A stretch of DNA of 64,000 nucleotides from Candidatus Microbacterium phytovorans (GTDB lineage: Bacteria; Actinomycetota; Actinomycetes; Actinomycetales; Microbacteriaceae): the NCBI GenBank assembly GCA_029202445.1, contig CP119321.1:1674001-1738000 (forward strand), read 5' to 3'. A model generated the notes under the pieces. That model ran no database searches. It saw only the letters and a list, made by a program, of their open reading frames with translations, and had not been told where the DNA came from. Position numbers and translations under genes: made by a program. Below are positions 18,889-27,818 of the stretch, in pieces (position 1 is the first letter of the stretch; every line of letters begins with the position of its first letter).

Positions 18889-21123
18889 TCACTGTACGTC
18901 GGCGAACGCGTGCTGGACCTGAGAGCCCGCGCGGACGAACACGGGGATCCGCTCGATCGACACCGGCACGCTCACGCGGGCACCGGAGGCGACGGGCTCA
19001 CCCGACCACGCGTCCACCCACTCCCCTTCCGGAATCCATACGTCCAGTGTGCGTGCGCCGGGCGCGAGCACGGGGGCCACCAGGAGGTCGGCGCCCAGCA
19101 TCCACTGGGTGGTGTCGCCCACGGCATCCCACGCCTGCGGGTCGTCGAAGAACAGCGGGCGCATGAGGGGCCGATCGGTCGCGATCGTCTCCCGAGCGGA
19201 CGCGGCCAGGTAGGGCACGAGCCGCTCGCGCAGGTGGGTGAAGGTTCGCGTCAGCGCGAGCACGCGGTCGTCACCCGTGCGCTCGGCGATGTTCCACGGC
19301 GTGCGGTCGCGCGACGGCGTGCGGTGATGGTTGAACTCGGAGTGGTACTGCATGATCGGCACGAACGTCGACGCCTGGAATGCCCGGATGTACAGCTCGG
19401 AATCGGGGATCTCTCCCGAGAATCCGGCGATGTCCCAGCCCCAGTAGACGATGCCCGCCGACGCCGCCGACAGTCCCGCGTTCATCGACCAGGCGAACGC
19501 CTCCCACGTGGAGTTCTCGTCGCCGGCCCAGAACGCGCCGTGGGCCTGCGAGCCCGTGAACCCCGCACGACTGAACGTGACCGGCGCCTTCCCGGCCGAA
19601 CGCAGCAGCTCGCCGTACGCGGCCGCGTACGCCACGGGGAAGGTGTTGTTCTTCTCGTCGCCGTGCCGCCCGTCGAGGTAGACGAGCTCAGCACCCCACG
19701 CGTGCTCCCCGCCGTCGGTCTTGAAACCGTCCACACCCAGCTCCTCGACGAGGTACCGGCGCTTCTCGGTCCACCAGCGCGCGGCGCCCTCATCGGTGAG
19801 GTCGGGCATGAGCGACAGCGGGAACCACCAGCCGCGGTTGCGGTACGGCCGGAGCCGTCCTCGGGCGTCGGGTTCGCGGATGAGCACACCCTCGGAGATC
19901 GCCGCCCGCGCGTCGGCAGCCAGCTGACCCGTCGGGTGCGGCCGCATCTTCAGCAGGGGGATCTGCCAGAGGTGCAGGCGCACGTCACGGCCGTGCAGCT
20001 CGTCGATCATCCCGCGAGGGTCGGGCCAGGCACCGTCGGCCGGGAACGTGAAGTCGTCGAGCCGATGCGGCGCCCCGTCGGCGGAGACCTCGTACTGCGC
20101 GTCGCGGAACGCCGTGAACGTCGACTCGTCACTCCAGGCCTCGATGACGACGGAACCGACGGGGGTGTCGTGCGCGACGTGCAAGTCCATCTGCCGCATC
20201 ACCTCCGCCTGCGTGTTCCACTCGTTTCCCGACGCCCAGAGCCGGAACACCCAGTCCGGAAGCTCCTCCGCGCGACCGACACGATCGAGGAACGCACTCA
20301 GCACGTCGGTCGGGGCGCCGTCGAACAGTCGCAGATCGGCGACCCCGTCGGCACCGGTCTCCGTCTCCACCGCGATCCGGGTGGCATCCGTCCGGCCCAG
20401 GTCGAACCACACGCGCCGCGACGTGTCGACGTGGAAGCCCCACCCCTCGCTGCCCACGACGTGCGCGAACGGCATGGGGAGGTAGGTCTTCCGCTCCGCA
20501 CCCTGGCTCTTGTACTGCTCGAAGACGACGGAGTCGAGGTCGGAACCGGTGTGGTCGAGCGTGTCGAAGCGCTCGCCGAAGCCCGTCACCCGCTCGCCCG
20601 CCGCGAGCGGGAGCGCGAACCGCACCCGCCACGCCCGCTCACCGTCGTGGAGTCGCTGCACCGATCCCGCGACGACGCGGGATCGACCCGTCTCGACCAC
20701 GGCCTCGGGGGCGTCCTGCCAGATCGCGGCCCGGAAGGAGAACGTCCGCGACTGCTCGCGGCGCCCGGTGCGGGAGGTCGCCGTGAAGCGGTAGCGGTAG
20801 CGTCCGCCCGACCGCAGCGCGGGCGTCGTGACCTGCCAGCCGCCCACGGCTCGCGCGCGACGGCTCTGCGCCGACGCCAGGTGACCGCCGTCGGTGAGGC
20901 GCCCTCGCGACGTCGTCGCGACCGGCGCGAGGTCGAGCACGGTCTCGTCGCCGTCGCTCCCGTCGTCGGGCACCCACTCCAGCAGGCACGTCACCGCGGT
21001 CACCTCGCCGTCGGCGCGGACGCCGAGGGTGGCCGTGTTCCCGGTTTCGGGGACGACGGGATGCCGCTGCTCGGTGTCGACGGAATAGGGGTGGCCGGAG
21101 CCGGCCGGGCGGTGGCGGATCAT
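18889..21123 (-). CDS. GH31 alpha-glycosidase (alpha-glucosidase/alpha-xylosidase type)
   Basis: A 744-residue GH31 enzyme without signal peptide, hence cytoplasmic. The N-terminal beta-sandwich includes GERFDTLDH. The TIM barrel holds the nucleophile in DGFKTDGGE (near residue 465) and the acid/base in WAGDENSTWEAF (near 530), followed by YWGWDIAGFSG and a C-terminal beta region with LRERLVPYL. Retaining hydrolysis of an alpha-glucoside or alpha-xyloside is expected; exact specificity is not readable. The ATG overlaps the GH15 stop (ATGA), making it the last gene of the operon. Confidence 0.92.
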   Translation of the reverse strand: MIRHRPAGSGHPYSVDTEQRHPVVPETGNTATLGVRADGEVTAVTCLLEWVPDDGSDGDETVLDLAPVATTSRGRLTDGGHLASAQSRRARAVGGWQVTTPALRSGGRYRYRFTATSRTGRREQSRTFSFRAAIWQDAPEAVVETGRSRVVAGSVQRLHDGERAWRVRFALPLAAGERVTGFGERFDTLDHTGSDLDSVVFEQYKSQGAERKTYLPMPFAHVVGSEGWGFHVDTSRRVWFDLGRTDATRIAVETETGADGVADLRLFDGAPTDVLSAFLDRVGRAEELPDWVFRLWASGNEWNTQAEVMRQMDLHVAHDTPVGSVVIEAWSDESTFTAFRDAQYEVSADGAPHRLDDFTFPADGAWPDPRGMIDELHGRDVRLHLWQIPLLKMRPHPTGQLAADARAAISEGVLIREPDARGRLRPYRNRGWWFPLSLMPDLTDEGAARWWTEKRRYLVEELGVDGFKTDGGEHAWGAELVYLDGRHGDEKNNTFPVAYAAAYGELLRSAGKAPVTFSRAGFTGSQAHGAFWAGDENSTWEAFAWSMNAGLSAASAGIVYWGWDIAGFSGEIPDSELYIRAFQASTFVPIMQYHSEFNHHRTPSRDRTPWNIAERTGDDRVLALTRTFTHLRERLVPYLAASARETIATDRPLMRPLFFDDPQAWDAVGDTTQWMLGADLLVAPVLAPGARTLDVWIPEGEWVDAWSGEPVASGARVSVPVSIERIPVFVRAGSQVQHAFADVQ

Positions 21124-22244
21124 CGGGGGTCCTTCAGGGAATCGGGAGTGAAGAGGTCGAGGGCGAGGCCGAGGCGGAGCAGCATGGCGTGGCTCCACAG
21201 GAGCGGGGTGGCCACCGTGCCCCACCGGTCGATCCACTCCTGCCTCATGCCGGGCGCGATGAGGTGGCCGGGTACCTGCTCGGGCAGATCGAGGTCGTCG
21301 GTGGCGGTCGATGCTGCCCACGTGAAGAGCTCCTGCGCCCTGGCGCGGTCGCCCGCCGCGAGCTGGGCGAGCCCCAGGAAGCAGGTCAGGAGCGGCCACT
21401 GCCCGCCGCCGAAGAACGTGTCGCCGAGAAAGCGGTGCACGCCCCCGTCGACCGTCAGGTGGGCTTCGAGCACACGGATCGTCTCTGCGCCGAGCGGCGA
21501 GGTCGCAGGGATCACCTCGAGCGGCGCGATGGCCGCGGCGAGGCTGCCGTCGACGGCGGTGCTCCCGAGCCACTTGCGCAGCCGCCCGTCGAGCGTGCCC
21601 TCCGTCCGCATGAGCTCGACGATCGCGGCGGACGAGGTCGCGGCTCGCTCGGCGCGTGCGCCGGAGAGCTGCGGCCGGGCGGCGTCGAGTCCGGCGGCGA
21701 CACACGCGAGCGTCGAGACGTGCACGTGCATCGCATGCTCCTCCCACCAGTCGTAGCAGGGGCGCTGCCACGAGGCGACGAGGTAGTCCACCGTCAGCTC
21801 CACGGCATCCGCCCAGCGGGAAAGGTCGGTGCCGTGCCTTTCGGCGTGCGCGCGGAGGGCCCACAGCCACGTTCCGTAGCCGTCGAGTTGGAAGTCCCAC
21901 CACTCGTCGGCACCGTCGTCACCGGAGAAGGTGTAGCGCGCCGGAAGCATGCGCTCGGCGGCGGGCGGGCGACCCGCCTCGCTCTCCGCGACGATCCAGC
22001 GGATGTGATCGGCCCGTGCGACCAGCACGCGCGCGCACCAGTCGAAGAACCGCTCCGCGGAGGCGATCTCGCCGGCCGCCGACGCCGCGTCGGCGATGAA
22101 CGCGCCGTCGCGGAACCAGCAATAGCCGCGGTAGGCGGAGAAGGACGGGCTCGCGGGGTAGGCGCCCTCGGGCGTCTGCAGGCCGGTGATGAGCCGGAGG
22201 CTGTGGGCGGCGAGCGCGGCGGCGTCGGGGGGTGTCACGGGCAC
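21120..22244 (-). CDS. GH15-like glycoside hydrolase (glucoamylase family)
   Basis: A roughly 374-residue (alpha/alpha)6-toroid protein. GYCWFRDGAFIA near residue 40 and CYDWWEEHAMHVH near residue 165 are characteristic of the bacterial glucoamylase group; the WEE pair should include the general acid. No signal peptide is present, so it acts inside the cell on an imported oligosaccharide. Two GTG codons six bases apart (22244 and 22238) are possible starts; the first has better spacing from a GAGG site. It is shorter than full GH15 enzymes, which have an extra N-terminal beta domain, so it may be a toroid-only member. Confidence 0.82.
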   Translation of the reverse strand: MPVTPPDAAALAAHSLRLITGLQTPEGAYPASPSFSAYRGYCWFRDGAFIADAASAAGEIASAERFFDWCARVLVARADHIRWIVAESEAGRPPAAERMLPARYTFSGDDGADEWWDFQLDGYGTWLWALRAHAERHGTDLSRWADAVELTVDYLVASWQRPCYDWWEEHAMHVHVSTLACVAAGLDAARPQLSGARAERAATSSAAIVELMRTEGTLDGRLRKWLGSTAVDGSLAAAIAPLEVIPATSPLGAETIRVLEAHLTVDGGVHRFLGDTFFGGGQWPLLTCFLGLAQLAAGDRARAQELFTWAASTATDDLDLPEQVPGHLIAPGMRQEWIDRWGTVATPLLWSHAMLLRLGLALDLFTPDSLKDPR

Positions 22245-22301
22245 GGGGTCCTCGGTTCGAAAGCGGCGGGTGCGGCGGGAGCGGCGTGGGGTGGGCGTAC
22301 G

Positions 22302-22337
22302 GCCGCGGCGGACGGGAGCCTCCCCGTCCGCCGCGGC
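22302..22337 (-). terminator. Intercistronic stem-loop after the solute-binding protein gene
   Basis: Two perfectly complementary 15-base arms (22302-22316 and 22323-22337) flank a six-base loop. The structure begins five bases after the stop of the binding-protein gene and lies about 60 bases before the GH15 start. No U-tract follows. A partial terminator or an mRNA-stabilising hairpin that raises binding-protein levels over the downstream enzymes is the likely role. Confidence 0.75.
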
Positions 22338-22342
22338 GCAGG

Positions 22343-23593
22343 TCACGGCAGCAGGCCGTCGACCTCGGTCGCGAGCGCCGGGATGGCGTCGGCCACCGTC
22401 GCACGCCCCGCGGCGATCTCACCGAGGGCGTTACCCACGGCATCCTGGATCTGAGTCGCGTTCGCGCCGAGCTGCGGCGCCTCGGCGACGTTCTCGAGGG
22501 AGTCGAACACGGCGATCCGGTTGGCCGGGGGCGTCTTCTCGAGGTACGGCGCGAGCAGCGACTCGTCGCTGATGGCCGGCAGCTCCCATCCTGCGTTCAG
22601 GCGCACGTCGACCATCTCCTTCGAGCTCGTGAGGAACTGCGCCCACTTCTGCGCCGCCTCCTGGTGCTCGCTGGACTGCGACACGACGACCGCGTTGGAG
22701 AAGGTGGCGCTGGCCTTCTGGGTGTCACCCGGCTCGACGGCGATGTCCCACTCGAACGGCAGGTCGCCCACGAGGCTGATCATCCAGATGCCCGTGTGCC
22801 ACATCGCCAGCTTCCCCTCCTTGAAGAGGTTGGTGTCGAAGTCGGGGGTTCCCGCTCCGTCGGCGGCGGTGGGCATGACGGTGCCCGACTTGCCCGTCAG
22901 CCACTCCGCGGCTGCCTGCCCGGCATCCGAGCCGAACCCTGCGGCACCGTCAGCCAGGAAGCTGCCGCCGGCCTGCTGGACGGTCTTGTAGTACTCGTAG
23001 TACGAGATCGGCTGGTAGTCGCCCCACACGCCCGCGTCCTTATCGGTGAGCTTCTCGGCGGCGGCCTTCTCGTCGGCCCAGGTCCAATCCGACGTCGGGT
23101 AGTCCACGCCCGCCGCGTCGAACAGCTCCTTGTTGTAGAACAGGACGACGTTCGAGAACGACGACGGCAGACCATACTGCGTCCCGTCGACGGCGTACGT
23201 GTCGAGCACGCCCGCGCGGTACAGCGAGGTGTCGACGCCGTCGAGAGGCGCGAGCACCCCCGACGCCTGGATGTTGGCGAACGCACCGGCATCCACGTCG
23301 AAGACGTCGGCCTGCGTCCCGGCGGCGAGGTCGGTCTGCAGCTGCGTGAAGTAGTTGGCGTAGTCGGTGGTCGTGACATCGACCTTGATGCCCGGGTTGG
23401 CCTTCTCGAAGGCGTCGACGATCGTCTGGAGGTTCTCCTCGTTGCCGCCGTTCGAGATGAAGTTGGCGTAGCTGATCGTCACCTCCTCGTCGGTCGCGTC
23501 GGGGCTCGGCGTCGCCGAGGACGTGCAGCCGGTGACGGCCAGCAGCGAGGCTGCGGCGAGGGCGCCGGCGGCAAGAGCGGTCTTGCGGTACAT
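22343..23593 (-). CDS. Sugar ABC transporter substrate-binding lipoprotein
   Basis: A 416-residue extracellular binding protein of the family 1 (MalE-like) class. It has a lipoprotein signal with lipobox LAVTGC (Cys23 lipidated) followed by a Ser/Pro/Thr linker. Typical motifs are ISYANFISNGG, VFDVDAGAFANI, PSSFSNVVLFYNKELF and an MWHTGIWMI ligand-pocket region with aromatic residues. It hands an oligosaccharide to the two permeases encoded upstream. The companion hydrolases suggest an alpha-glucoside. No ATPase is encoded in the operon, so a shared MsiK-type ATPase elsewhere is likely. Confidence 0.94.
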   Translation of the reverse strand: MYRKTALAAGALAAASLLAVTGCTSSATPSPDATDEEVTISYANFISNGGNEENLQTIVDAFEKANPGIKVDVTTTDYANYFTQLQTDLAAGTQADVFDVDAGAFANIQASGVLAPLDGVDTSLYRAGVLDTYAVDGTQYGLPSSFSNVVLFYNKELFDAAGVDYPTSDWTWADEKAAAEKLTDKDAGVWGDYQPISYYEYYKTVQQAGGSFLADGAAGFGSDAGQAAAEWLTGKSGTVMPTAADGAGTPDFDTNLFKEGKLAMWHTGIWMISLVGDLPFEWDIAVEPGDTQKASATFSNAVVVSQSSEHQEAAQKWAQFLTSSKEMVDVRLNAGWELPAISDESLLAPYLEKTPPANRIAVFDSLENVAEAPQLGANATQIQDAVGNALGEIAAGRATVADAIPALATEVDGLLP

Positions 23594-23641
23594 GTGGTGC
23601 GATCTCCTTTGATTCGGGTGGTGGTGCAGGTGGTGCCGCGC

Positions 23642-24457
23642 CTACTTCAGGCCGGCACCGGCGACGCCCTGGACGATGTACTTCTGGGCGAAGACGTAAA
23701 GGGCGAACATCGGGATGATGCTGATCACGGACCCGGCCATCAGCACGTCCCACTGGGTGGAGTACTGGCCCTGCAGGCTGGTGAGGGCCACGGGGAGTGT
23801 CTGCATGAGCGGGTCGCGGAGGATGATCAGCGGCCACAGGAAGCTGTTCCACGTGTTGAGGAACGCGAACACGGCGAGCGTGGCGAGGGCCGGGCGGATG
23901 AGCGGCAAGATGATCTGCACGAAGATCCGGAAGTGCCCCGCCCCGTCGAGCGTCGCCGCCTGGTCCAGGTCGTACGGAACGCTCGTGATCGCCTGCCGGA
24001 GCAGGAACACCCCGAAGGCGGTCGCGATCGTGGGGAGGATCGCGCCGACGTACGTGTTGATGAGGCCGAGGGCCTTCATCTCCGCGAACAGCGGGACGAT
24101 CAGCACCTGGAACGGGATCATCATGGTCGCGAGGTACACGACGAACAGCGCGCCGCGACCGGGGAACGGCATCCGCGCGAAGACGTACGCCGCCATGGCG
24201 CTCGTGATCAGCTGGAGCAGCGTGCTGGCGATCGCGATGAGCAGCGAGTTGGCGATGACCCTCGCGAACGGCACGCGATCGAACAGCTCGGCGTAGGGCG
24301 AGAGCGAGGGGTTCGCGGGCACGAGCGTCGGCGTCGTGGTCAGGGTGGCGCCGGGGGTGATCGAGGTGACCACGGTCCACACGAAGGGGAACACCATGAT
24401 GAGTGCTCCCGCGACGAGCACGACGTACAGCGCGAGGCGCGGCAGCGGCTTAGTCAT
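23642..24457 (-). CDS. Carbohydrate ABC permease, MalG type
   Basis: A 271-residue membrane protein with six predicted helices. The cytoplasmic EAA loop reads DQAATLDGAGHFRIFVQIILP, the site that docks the ATPase. It opens with a long TM1 and a periplasmic loop near SPYAELFDR, typical for the MalG half. Its ATG lies within an eight-base overlap with the stop of the upstream permease, showing tight coupling. The gene for the binding protein follows after 48 bases. Confidence 0.94.
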   Translation of the reverse strand: MTKPLPRLALYVVLVAGALIMVFPFVWTVVTSITPGATLTTTPTLVPANPSLSPYAELFDRVPFARVIANSLLIAIASTLLQLITSAMAAYVFARMPFPGRGALFVVYLATMMIPFQVLIVPLFAEMKALGLINTYVGAILPTIATAFGVFLLRQAITSVPYDLDQAATLDGAGHFRIFVQIILPLIRPALATLAVFAFLNTWNSFLWPLIILRDPLMQTLPVALTSLQGQYSTQWDVLMAGSVISIIPMFALYVFAQKYIVQGVAGAGLK

Positions 24458-25421
24458 AGTTCACCCACCGCTTCTGACCGGCGAACTGCACCAGCGTGAC
24501 GATCATGATGACGAAGAACAGGAGCCAGGACAGGGCGGATGCCATGCCCGCCTGCCCGTAGCGGAACGTCAGGTCGTAGACCTGCTGCACGATCACCTGG
24601 CTCGAGTTGTTCGGCCCGCCCCCGGTCATCACGTAGACCTGGTCGAAGACCTGGAACCCGTTGATGAGCGACAGCACGATCACGAAGAACGTCGACGGCG
24701 ACAGCATCGGGAGGGTGACGCTGACCAGTCGCCGCCACGGTCCCGCGCCGTCGAGCTGCGCCGCCTCGTACAGGTCGGGATTGATCGACTGCAGGCCGGC
24801 GAGCAGGATCACCATGACGAATCCGAGGTCCTTCCACGCCGAGGCGAGGATGATCGACGGCATCGACCAGGCCGGATCGGCCCACCAGCCGGGCCCCTCG
24901 ATGCCGAACCAGGCGAGCACGCTGTTGACGACACCGTTGCTCGGGCTCAGCAGCCACCGCCACACGAGAGCGACGACGACCCAGCTCGTGATGACGGGCA
25001 GGAAGTACACGCCGCGGAGCACCGCCCGGCCCCGCAGTCGCGCGTTGAGCGCGAGCGCCAGCGCGAGTCCGCCGACATAGACGATCGGGAGGTAGCCGGC
25101 GATGTAGTACAGCGTGTGCAGGAACGCGTCGCGCGTGGCGGGGTCGGTGAGGAGGTGCGCGTAGTTGTCCAGCCCGACCCACTGCATGGGGCCGATCAGA
25201 TTCCACGAGTGGAGGCTCGTCCATGCCGCGCTGAGCATCGGACCGATGACGAACGCCAGGAGCGGGACGAGACTCGGGAGGAGGAAGACGGCGACCGTCA
25301 GCGCGTACCGGAGGCGTCGGCGCCCCGGCATCCCGCGCCGCTGCACCGGCGCACCCGGTCCGGTCGGTCGCTGCGTGGTCGCGCCCTCCGCCGCGGCGCG
25401 TGCCGTCAGTGCGACGCTCAC
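24450..25421 (-). CDS. Carbohydrate ABC permease, MalF type
   Basis: A 323-residue membrane protein. A 35-residue cytoplasmic N-terminus ends with GRRRLRYA and is followed by six or more helices. The EAA loop EAAQLDGAGPWRRLVSVTLP is intact, followed by QVFDQVYVMTGGGP, a common MalF/UgpA segment. A GTG start at 25421 overlaps the stop of the ROK regulator (GTGA). It pairs with the MalG-type protein to form the channel. Confidence 0.93.
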   Translation of the reverse strand: MSVALTARAAAEGATTQRPTGPGAPVQRRGMPGRRRLRYALTVAVFLLPSLVPLLAFVIGPMLSAAWTSLHSWNLIGPMQWVGLDNYAHLLTDPATRDAFLHTLYYIAGYLPIVYVGGLALALALNARLRGRAVLRGVYFLPVITSWVVVALVWRWLLSPSNGVVNSVLAWFGIEGPGWWADPAWSMPSIILASAWKDLGFVMVILLAGLQSINPDLYEAAQLDGAGPWRRLVSVTLPMLSPSTFFVIVLSLINGFQVFDQVYVMTGGGPNNSSQVIVQQVYDLTFRYGQAGMASALSWLLFFVIMIVTLVQFAGQKRWVNYD

Positions 25422-26623
25422 GGTCGCTTCTCCACGGCGGCGACGAGGCGCTCGCGAACGAGGCGACCCTGGTCGCCCGCGACGCCTTGCGCGTCGAACG
25501 GGGTCGCGAGCACGAGGGCGGCAGCCCCCTGCGCCCAGCGATCGTCGTCCCACCGCTCGACCTCGACGGACACCCCGCGCTTCCCCGGGACGAGCGCGTT
25601 GCGCAGCGCTGCGTCGAAGGCATCCTGCCAATGCGACCACGCCTGCACGCCCTCTCCCGAGAGGACGACGGCCTCGGGGTCGAGCAGGTTCACCGCACCC
25701 GCCATCGCCCTGCCGAGCTGGTGCCCCGCGTGCGCGAAGATCTCGCGGGCTTCGCTGTTGCCCGCGTCCGCGAGGGCGCGCAACTCGTCGATGCCCTCCT
25801 CCGCCCCGATGAGCCGGATCGAGCGGGCGTCGGTGACGAGGGCGCCCTGTCCGATGATGGCCTCGAGGCATCCGCGATTGCCGCACTGGCAGAGGGGACC
25901 GTCTTCGCGCACGGGCGTGTGACCGAAGTCGCCGGCCCCGCCGGATCGTCCGCGGACGATCGCACCGTCGGCGATGAGTCCCGCCCCGACGCCGTTGCCC
26001 ACCGTCACGACGAGGACGTTGCGCAGGTTCCGGCCGTGGCCGAAGAGCTGCTCGGCGGCGCTCAGCGCGTTGACGTTGTTCTCGACGACGACGGGCAGGT
26101 GGAGCGCGCGGCGCAGCTGCTCGCCGAGGGGCACCTGCACCCAGCCGAGCTGTGTGGAGTCCACGACTCCGATGCCCTGCTGGGCCACCGTGCCGGGGAG
26201 CCCCACGCCGATGCCGAGGAGGCGACCGGCGCCGCGCCCGTCGATGAAGCGGCGGACGGCGTCGATGAGGTGGGATGCCGCGAGCGGCGAGACCGCGTCG
26301 AACGGCTGCACGTCGGCACGGCGGACGATGCCGTCGACGCCGACCTCGACGAAGGCGACGTGGTCGGGGGCGACCTTCACGCCGACCGCGGCGAGATCGG
26401 TGGCCACGAGACCCAGGAGGCGGGCCGGGCGGCCGCCGCTGCTGGCGACCTCGAGCTCTTCGATCAGACCGTCGGCGAGAAGATCGCGCGTGAGCTGGGT
26501 CACGAGCGCAGGCGAGACGGCGAGCGCTCGGGCGAGGTCGGCGCGCGACGTCGAGCCCTGCGCTCCGAGATGCGCCAGGATCGCGGTGCGATTGACGTCC
26601 GCCTGACTCCGAACTGCCGCCAC
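25418..26623 (-). CDS. ROK-family transcriptional regulator of the alpha-glucoside operon
   Basis: A 401-residue protein with an N-terminal winged helix (ILAHLGAQGSTSRADLARAL, then SPALVTQLTRDLL) joined to a ROK sugar-kinase-like domain. The zinc-binding ROK motif CQCGNRGCLE is complete, and an ENNVNALSAAEQLFG segment fits the sugar-binding site. These proteins bind DNA and are released by a sugar ligand. The GTG at 26623 with an AAAGGGG site is preferred over earlier in-frame ATGs that overlap the operator. A perfect dyad GTTTAT-N6-ATAAAC lies 12 bases upstream. First gene of the operon. Confidence 0.92.
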   Translation of the reverse strand: MAAVRSQADVNRTAILAHLGAQGSTSRADLARALAVSPALVTQLTRDLLADGLIEELEVASSGGRPARLLGLVATDLAAVGVKVAPDHVAFVEVGVDGIVRRADVQPFDAVSPLAASHLIDAVRRFIDGRGAGRLLGIGVGLPGTVAQQGIGVVDSTQLGWVQVPLGEQLRRALHLPVVVENNVNALSAAEQLFGHGRNLRNVLVVTVGNGVGAGLIADGAIVRGRSGGAGDFGHTPVREDGPLCQCGNRGCLEAIIGQGALVTDARSIRLIGAEEGIDELRALADAGNSEAREIFAHAGHQLGRAMAGAVNLLDPEAVVLSGEGVQAWSHWQDAFDAALRNALVPGKRGVSVEVERWDDDRWAQGAAALVLATPFDAQGVAGDQGRLVRERLVAAVEKRP

Positions 26624-26635
26624 GGTAACCCCTTT

Positions 26636-26653
26636 GTTTATGACTGAATAAAC
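26636..26653. promoter_or_regulatory. Putative ROK/XylR-type operator
   Basis: GTTTAT-GACTGA-ATAAAC, six-base perfect arms with a six-base spacer, lies directly upstream of the ROK regulator. AT-rich TTTA...TAAA dyads of this spacing are known for ROK/XylR repressors, and it is striking in this GC-rich DNA. Confidence 0.72.
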
Positions 26654-26737
26654 CGTAGAAGTAAGTGGCGGTCGCGTCAAGCATCAGTTTCGACACGGCG
26701 CGGAGGAGCTGTGTCCGAGGGCCCTCAGCGAGGCGGC

Positions 26738-27817
26738 TCAGCGCAGACCGACGACGGGAACGCCCAACCACTCCCCCAGGTCGAGGATCTCGGACCGGAT
26801 CATCTCGACCTCCTCGTCATCCAGCGGCGTCATCTCATGCACCGTGGAGACCACGAGGGTCTCCTTCTTCTTGTCCAGTTGCGCATCGAGCTGACCGACG
26901 AACCGGTCGCCGAGCAGGATCGGGTGCGCGAAGTACCCGAACTTCCGCTGCGAGGCGGGCTTGAACTGCTCCAGGACGTAGTCGAACTCGAAGAGCTCCC
27001 GGAGCCGCGGCCGGTCGAACAGCATCCCGTCGTACGGGTTCAGGATCGCGACACGTCCACCGGGGTCGTCGTCGAGCGACGCGATGGCCGCCGGATCGAC
27101 CCGCCACGCCCACGTGCTGCCCTCGACGGTCGCCGGCTCCCCGGCATCCCCGACGGGCGTCCACGGCGACTTCCGCTTCGCGATGCCGGCCGCCTGCAGC
27201 CGCCGCGCCTCGAGCAGGTGCCCGGCCTCCTCGTACGACGGCACCGGGAGGTCGGCGGGGTAGACGCGCTCGCCGATGTCCCACACCCGCTGGCGCCCCT
27301 CCCGCCGTACGATGCCGACCTCGCCGACGTAGGAGAGCAGTTCGAGCATGCGCGGCACCTGATTGGAGCCGTACCAGCCCGCCTCGTCCTTGTGCGCGAC
27401 CTGACTGGAGTCGGCGATCTCCGAGGCCAGCAGCGGCCCGTCGGCGCGCAGCTTCGCCAGCACGTCGGCGCGGAAGCGCGCATTGGCGGCCAGCCACTCC
27501 GTGGCCTGCGCGCGGAAGACCCGGCCGCGCATCCGCGCCACCATCGCCGGCATGAGGCTCGCCGCGTGGAAGTGCCCGTCGTGCTCGAAGAGCAACCGGT
27601 CCTGCTCGACGGACTTGCTCAGCTGACCCGGCTCGTACGACCAGCCGATCCGGCTCCAGGGGATCGTCTGCTCGGCGGGGGCGATCGTCGCGGTCGGGTC
27701 GATCTTGAGCGACCCGAGCTGCTCGGCCACCTCGACGACGTCTCCCGGGCGCTGCGCGTCGAGCAGCTGCGCGCGCACGGCGAGTCGGCGCGCATCGTCC
27801 TTCGAGAGGCGGTGCAT
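26738..27817 (-). CDS. Winged-helix protein of the YcaQ/AlkZ (HTH_42) family
   Basis: A 359-residue protein of the HTH_42 family, which includes DNA glycosylases that unhook interstrand crosslinks. Family segments are RVFRAQATEWL, YGSNQVPRMLELL, the ILNPYDGMLFDRPRLRELFEFDY core and FVGQLDAQLDKKK. As I recall, characterised YcaQ/AlkZ enzymes carry a Q-hydrophobic-Q or Q-hydrophobic-D motif at the active site; here the corresponding place appears to read K38-I-D40, so activity may differ. The start is leaderless: TACTGT at 27829-27824, overlapping the end of the DUF4386 gene, is six bases before the ATG. Confidence 0.84.
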   Translation of the reverse strand: MHRLSKDDARRLAVRAQLLDAQRPGDVVEVAEQLGSLKIDPTATIAPAEQTIPWSRIGWSYEPGQLSKSVEQDRLLFEHDGHFHAASLMPAMVARMRGRVFRAQATEWLAANARFRADVLAKLRADGPLLASEIADSSQVAHKDEAGWYGSNQVPRMLELLSYVGEVGIVRREGRQRVWDIGERVYPADLPVPSYEEAGHLLEARRLQAAGIAKRKSPWTPVGDAGEPATVEGSTWAWRVDPAAIASLDDDPGGRVAILNPYDGMLFDRPRLRELFEFDYVLEQFKPASQRKFGYFAHPILLGDRFVGQLDAQLDKKKETLVVSTVHEMTPLDDEEVEMIRSEILDLGEWLGVPVVGLR

Positions 27818-27818
27818 G

